In this document: positions 6,901 through 9,332 of the stretch, piece after piece
How the letters are laid out: every line of letters starts with the position of its first letter
Position numbering within the stretch: the stretch's first letter is position 1
Source of the DNA: QQUD01 sp039029915
Lineage (GTDB): Bacteria; Chloroflexota; Anaerolineae; Promineifilales; Promineifilaceae
Direction of reading: 5' to 3'
Length of the DNA: 9,332 bases
NCBI GenBank assembly: GCA_039029915.1
Contig: JBCCFD010000334.1
Location: 1-9,332 of the forward strand
Position numbers and translations under genes: made by a program
The notes under the pieces: generated by a model
Told to the model about the DNA's origin: nothing
Database searches by the model: none
What the model saw: only the letters and a program-made list of their open reading frames with translations

Positions 6901-7875
6901 TTTGCGCCCCAAGAAATGTGCAGCACGCTGCGGGTGCTCTACGTCAAAAACTTTACGGGACGGTCTGTGAGTGCCGTTGATGTTTCTGGCTATATGGACA
7001 GTGGGGAGCGTAATCCGGCTATCCTAACAATCAACACCGTTAGCAATGAACGGTTTAGCAGTGAAGAGCTTGAAGGACTGCGCCAATTCTACCATTCCAG
7101 CATTCCAGAAATGGGAGCTGAGGGGTACATGAGCTGTGCCAGCTGTCACGCTGGCGGTGGACAGGACGGCATGGTGTGGGACATCACTAGCTTAGGCGAA
7201 GGGTTACGCAATACCCTCTCTCTTAATGGCACGAGCGGGACACGCTTTGGGGAGCTGCACTGGTCATCTAATTTTGACGAAGTGCAAGATTTTGAACTCC
7301 AAATCGAAGAGCTTAATGGTGGAACGGGGCTGATTGATGGTCAAACCTTCAACGGTGAATCCCCTCTGCACATGACCACATCTGGGCAATCAACCGAGCT
7401 AGATGCCCTTGCGGCCTATGTTTCTTCTCTGGGAATAGAAACGGTTAGCCGTTCCCCGTACCGCACCGAATCTGGGGAGTTAACGGCGGCGGCGCTGCGC
7501 GGTCAGCAGGTCTTTAATGAGAACGGCTGTGCGGCCTGTCACGCTGGTTCAGCTTTCCGCGACGGCCAAAACCACGATGTCGGGACAATCACCGACACTT
7601 CCGGTACGCGAATTTTTGGGCCACTTACTGAAATTCGTACCCCAACGCTAATTGAGCTGTGGGAAACTGCGCCCTATTTCCACGATGGGAGCGCGGACAC
7701 GCTTAGTGATGTGTTTACGGTTGGCACGCATGCCATCACGTTTACAGGCACCGAAGAAGCTGATTTGATTGAGTTTTTGCTTTCAATAGACGAAAGTATG
7801 TTTATTGGTGACGATGAACCTTTCCAACCGGCGTTTGTATTTGATCTGTGGCTGCCGCTTATTCAGCGAAATTAG
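3910..7875 (+). CDS. Exported di-heme c-type cytochrome fused to beta-propellers (MauG/CcpA-like tail)
   Basis: This 1321-residue protein has an N-terminal export signal or anchor (MKRIIHHRSVVLFLIGFILI..., residues 1-30). Visible regions are: a propeller-like first part (about 50-500), including an LVIVD-type phrase YVVDFTDPTNPEL (about 312-324); a Big_5 Ig-like domain (about 502-603, ending YSFTFTTGE); a Pro linker; a small Cys module (616-673); a second, YVTN/NHL-like propeller from NNLWVVNPDNDTVSIIN (703-719) to about 1040; and a cytochrome region. The two covalent heme sites are C1076-ASC-H1080 and C1207-AAC-H1211. The second is followed by RTPTLIELWETAPYFHDGS, which closely matches the C-terminal heme domain of di-heme peroxidase/MauG proteins. 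The C-terminus is FDLWLPLIQRN. It probably acts outside the membrane in electron transfer or oxidation of a bound substrate. The ATG has only a weak AGG upstream, but the signal peptide and an in-frame TGA at 3892 fix it. Confidence 0.85.
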   Translation: MKRIIHHRSVVLFLIGFILIFGGAITAVSSYSRPPIATYPTNQDYGQMGDFIGKRAVDAGRSAIMSTIGPVLILLPESPGSSDAHVDLQLWDSSWNLSDLSNPQFLRYVNCFEGVCRNGHAQHAHATHTNFQDGEAYLWTNNYWELGNSHRYDPVTGDTVPETPFWQAYAGRLYSPFYMSDFWSYSAPFDSEHTIFYTYEPGPDWRGHPLATWDHLGDTGVTGFFSFHGDLMVVASDQASTGMAIYSMNGWQDGITGSFQPQLLSVYQPTVMEPDGSTIGIGGYWAEPYGANKMVWSARTNGTVGRDYPAMYVVDFTDPTNPELTCELYFNQDTTSSADGDNMIHPMYVNFQDQYAYVDNMKVDIDLCESIYAQGKAGDPNFIISGTDMTQVAYRLPTMQNYCDGSQYFRPLGQVGVFGGIDRYGSEAIITYTGPELIEGSYSAGVYAAYNYGNNRTMIGDTDVQVGDVLGGGRQVTSVEIDERMNTQGICFFVTSDDPDTNPPYISGHRPLANSTNVAADTFISIHIPETVRTETAVSAFTLTNIDSNETVGFRHRLTHTGTFTLWPDDDLEVDASYRVDVTGIQDYMGNEMTPYSFTFTTGETLPPPPPDGSDWIHCAYEDETCTVPETAIVRYGVPGAYNYIEGVTDTVECDNATFGDPAPGQAKTCAYWAGETAPDFGGTPYYPNQSSQISCQPETVSNNLWVVNPDNDTVSIINTSLEPGSLHPLLDSQQEIDLNYRKPTSVTQIGSWMAITYQDDDIVAFVDSNGTLDFTVNTGYGSQPVASITNGTSLFVSLFGSGEVVEINPNTQAVINRLEVGPDPKAMALNGDRLLVTRFISPMTHAELYDIDISTGLQLTRTILINKVLVNDALDHGSGVPNFLSSVVFAADGERAFITAVKANIDRGTSSARNGIALDDDNTVRPMMVEIDLLNNQDANVNPNTPDGTHDFDNAADPAGVTYLVDGESRMVTFQGNNVVMGVNENLSTFTQFSTGFAPQEMCSTLRVLYVKNFTGRSVSAVDVSGYMDSGERNPAILTINTVSNERFSSEELEGLRQFYHSSIPEMGAEGYMSCASCHAGGGQDGMVWDITSLGEGLRNTLSLNGTSGTRFGELHWSSNFDEVQDFELQIEELNGGTGLIDGQTFNGESPLHMTTSGQSTELDALAAYVSSLGIETVSRSPYRTESGELTAAALRGQQVFNENGCAACHAGSAFRDGQNHDVGTITDTSGTRIFGPLTEIRTPTLIELWETAPYFHDGSADTLSDVFTVGTHAITFTGTEEADLIEFLLSIDESMFIGDDEPFQPAFVFDLWLPLIQRN
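5510..5527. repeat. 18-bp perfect palindrome around one ACGGCCGT copy
   Basis: CAGAAACGGCCGTTTCTG is identical to its reverse complement over 18 bases and is the longest extension of the ACGGCCGT family in the window. It lies in the Big_5 domain coding region (TETAVS). A related half, CAGAAACGGCCATT, occurs near 5796, so the AGAAACGGCC arm recurs. Confidence 0.5.
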
Positions 7876-7888
7876 CATTCAGTAACTA

Positions 7889-8860
7889 TTATTCAAAGTT
7901 CCCTAGCTCTTGGGCGGGGTCTGTTGAAATGGTGTCGGGCCAGTTAGAATACCAAATATCGGCGCTTGAATCGCCAACGTGCAGCGGCTGTCTTTCATAC
8001 CCTGCAATGGGTGGTAAAAGCGGCTCAATCCATACATTAAACCGAGGCACTGAAAAGTAGGGGAAGGATTGACGAGCCTGACCTGATTTGTTGGTCACGC
8101 GGTGGGGTGTTGACATTAAGCGACCGCCGCTCCAAAGCTCTAGCATATCTCCTACATTCATCACTATGCCATCCGGCGGGCATTTGGCCGAAATCCAATT
8201 TCCGTCTCGATTGCGGACTTCGAGACCGCCAACCGGGTCGTGAGCCAGCAAGGTGATTAAATTGAAATCTTTGTGCGGGTGTATGCCCCAATCTTCTGAC
8301 TGTGGCGGTAGAGGTGGATAGTTGAGCAGTGTCATGTTGGTGAGCGGGTTGCTCAGGCACGACAAAATGTAAGTGTCATCGATACCAAGCTGCTGACTGA
8401 GCGTTTTGAGCACCTGCTGACTAACGCGTTCCATCTCTGCCCAGTAGGCCAGAATAGGGGTTTTAACATCAACATTGATGTCGGGCCAGCGGTTGGGCGC
8501 ATAAAGGTTGGATTGGTGGCAGATGGGGTCATTAACGGCCGTTTCCGTGTGCAATTTCCACGCCTCATACTGATCCGCTTTGCCTTTGCCTGAGTTGGGA
8601 GTGAAGTAACCTAGCGGCACAAAACCACGATAGTTACCCTTTGCAACGGTTTGCCGAGCTAAGATATCGCGGGGCGTATCAAAGATGGTCGAAACGGCCG
8701 TTCGCATGCCGTCAATTGTTGCCATTGGCACGCCGTGTCCGACAACAATAGCAAACCCAATATTGGAAAGCGCTTTGAATAACGCCTCACCGGTAGAACG
8801 AATTTCATCAGACTCGAATAAAGTTGTTATATCAATGATGGGCAATGGTTGATCTGTCAC
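7889..8860 (-). CDS. 2-oxoglutarate/Fe(II)-dependent oxygenase, isopenicillin N synthase family
   Basis: The 323-residue protein has the family's N-terminal DIOX_N segment (LPIIDITTLF..., about 6-110, with IGFAIVVGHGVP) and a double-stranded beta-helix catalytic core. The iron ligands are H196 and D198 (HPHKDFNLITLLAHD) and H253 (STPHRVTN). R263 and S265 in RQSFPYFSVP are the expected 2-oxoglutarate carboxylate pair (RxS). GGLEV (211-215) and the VNVGD-like MNVGDMLELWSGG (234-246) are also standard. Length is normal for the family. Members hydroxylate or oxidise small molecules; the substrate here cannot be read. The start is GTG at 8860, one nt beyond the stop of the upstream kinase, with AAGGAG six nt before it. 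It converges on the cytochrome gene with only 13 bp between stops. Confidence 0.9.
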   Translation of the reverse strand: MTDQPLPIIDITTLFESDEIRSTGEALFKALSNIGFAIVVGHGVPMATIDGMRTAVSTIFDTPRDILARQTVAKGNYRGFVPLGYFTPNSGKGKADQYEAWKLHTETAVNDPICHQSNLYAPNRWPDINVDVKTPILAYWAEMERVSQQVLKTLSQQLGIDDTYILSCLSNPLTNMTLLNYPPLPPQSEDWGIHPHKDFNLITLLAHDPVGGLEVRNRDGNWISAKCPPDGIVMNVGDMLELWSGGRLMSTPHRVTNKSGQARQSFPYFSVPRFNVWIEPLLPPIAGYERQPLHVGDSSADIWYSNWPDTISTDPAQELGNFE

Positions 8861-8861
8861 T

Positions 8862-9332
8862 TTAAGCTCCTTGTTCCTCTAGCGTTTGCCGAATTTTATG
8901 AATGAGTTGCGTTGGTGTAAAGGGCTTTTGTAAAAACGCCATATCTGTTTCAAGAATACCGTGTTTTGCAATGACCTGATCGCTGTAGCCTGACATAAAA
9001 ATCACCTTGAGATGAGGCATGATGTCGACAAGCTGATCGGCCACTTGCTTTCCGTCAATTTGCGGCATCATCACATCTGTTAAGAGAACATCAATTTTTT
9101 GTTGGGTATTAGACGCGATTTCTAACGCTTCAATACCATCATGCGCGGCCAATACGGTATACCCTTGCATTTCTAAGATATCCAAAATTAATTTCCGCAC
9201 CTCATCTGAATCTTCCACCAGCAAAACAACCTCTTTCCCTCGGGCGATAGTTAGGGGGGGATGCGGTTTGGCTGGCAAAGCGGTGCTTTCTTTTGCTTTT
9301 GGGAAATAGATGCAAAATGTTGTGCCGACTTG
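8862..9332 (-). CDS. Hybrid sensor histidine kinase, C-terminal receiver domain (5' end beyond window)
   Basis: The minus-strand frame is open through the right edge, so 156 C-terminal residues are visible. They begin QVGTTFCIYFPKA, the G2-box end of an HATPase_c kinase domain (GxGTxFxIxxP), followed by a short linker and a complete CheY-like receiver. In fragment numbering, the acidic pair is E40-D41 (VEDSDEVRK), the phospho-acceptor is D86 (LLTDVMMPQIDG), the switch serine is S114 (FMSGYSD) and the conserved lysine is K136 (FLQKPFTP). The pattern is the common PAS-kinase-receiver hybrid layout; sensor and HisKA parts lie outside. A TTG at 9278 could be mistaken for a start, but the in-frame kinase tail upstream shows it is internal. 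TAA at 8864-8862 is one base from the oxygenase GTG, so the two are an operon. Confidence 0.88.
   Translation of the reverse strand, partial: QVGTTFCIYFPKAKESTALPAKPHPPLTIARGKEVVLLVEDSDEVRKLILDILEMQGYTVLAAHDGIEALEIASNTQQKIDVLLTDVMMPQIDGKQVADQLVDIMPHLKVIFMSGYSDQVIAKHGILETDMAFLQKPFTPTQLIHKIRQTLEEQGA
8867..8872 (-). promoter_or_regulatory. Shine-Dalgarno of the oxygenase, inside the kinase gene
   Basis: AAGGAG on the minus strand lies in the last codons of the kinase gene (CAA GGA GCT TAA), six nt before the oxygenase GTG. It fixes the unusual GTG start and indicates translational coupling, since ribosomes finishing the kinase stop one base before the next start. Confidence 0.75.

Larger units (their letters stand above)
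3188..8701. repeat. Dispersed ACGGCCGT palindrome, eight copies
   Basis: The perfect octamer palindrome ACGGCCGT starts at 3188, 3276, 3546, 3985, 5515, 6607, 8535 and 8694. All copies are in coding sequence, but in three different registers: ACG-GCC-GTN encoding TAV (3985, 5515, 6607, 8535, 8694), NAC-GGC-CGT encoding YGR or HGR (3546, 3276), and NNA-CGG-CCG encoding GRP (3188). The flanks favour A or T. No copy lies in the first 3.1 kb; the nearest variant there is TCGGCCGT at 1634. The spread over registers argues for a DNA-level cause rather than a protein motif. The coordinates give the span of the set, not a contiguous element. Confidence 0.7.

Noticed and set aside
7876..7888. Possible bidirectional terminator between the convergent cytochrome and oxygenase genes
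   Set aside because: The gap is 13 bp and no stem longer than about 4 bp with a T-run was found across it.
8862..9278. A stand-alone response regulator starting at position 9278
   Set aside because: The start would be a TTG, and the frame continues upstream with the end of a histidine kinase ATPase domain (QVGTTFCIYFP), so the receiver is the tail of a hybrid kinase.

Overview
The window looks like chromosomal DNA of a Gram-type-ambiguous environmental bacterium, most likely a member of the Chloroflexota (Anaerolineae/Caldilineae/Ardenticatenia-like). The strongest hint is a short aromatic-Leu-Pro-hydrophobic motif in both exported proteins: LYLPII just after the signal peptide of the metallopeptidase, and LWLPLI at the extreme C-terminus of the cytochrome. 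I know this motif from many secreted Chloroflexota proteins. This taxonomic call is inference from motif memory, not from a search. No rRNA, tRNA, CRISPR array, transposase or phage gene was seen.

Layout, left to right: (1) a GNAT acetyltransferase on the minus strand, C-terminus cut by the window edge; (2) a 13-bp inverted repeat behind (3) a secreted HEXXH zinc metallopeptidase, minus strand, 682 aa, whose 5' leader holds an 11-bp perfect hairpin over its ribosome binding site and helically spaced TTTAT repeats; (4) a cytoplasmic GH43-like beta-propeller protein, minus strand, 310 aa, with seven degenerate 8-bp repeats running up to its start; (5) a divergent intergenic region of 238 bp; (6) a 1321-aa exported di-heme c-type cytochrome on the plus strand that combines two propeller-like regions, a Big_5 Ig-like domain, a Cys-containing module and a MauG/CcpA-like tail; (7) a convergent minus-strand pair: a hybrid sensor kinase, of which only the C-terminal receiver is visible, and, one base beyond its stop, an isopenicillin-N-synthase-family 2-oxoglutarate/Fe(II) oxygenase.

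The genes do not form one obvious pathway. Two are exported surface or extracellular proteins (metallopeptidase, cytochrome). The kinase-oxygenase pair looks like a real operon with translational coupling. The GH43-like gene may be co-transcribed with the metallopeptidase (131-bp gap, same strand), but the regulatory structure in that gap suggests separate control.

The most unusual DNA-level signal is the perfect palindrome ACGGCCGT. It occurs eight times between 3188 and 8701, in all three codon registers, and never in the first 3.1 kb. This resembles the highly iterated palindromes (HIP1) of cyanobacteria. No complete new biological system is evident; the best leads are this iterated palindrome, the RBS hairpin, the octamer array and the multi-domain cytochrome.
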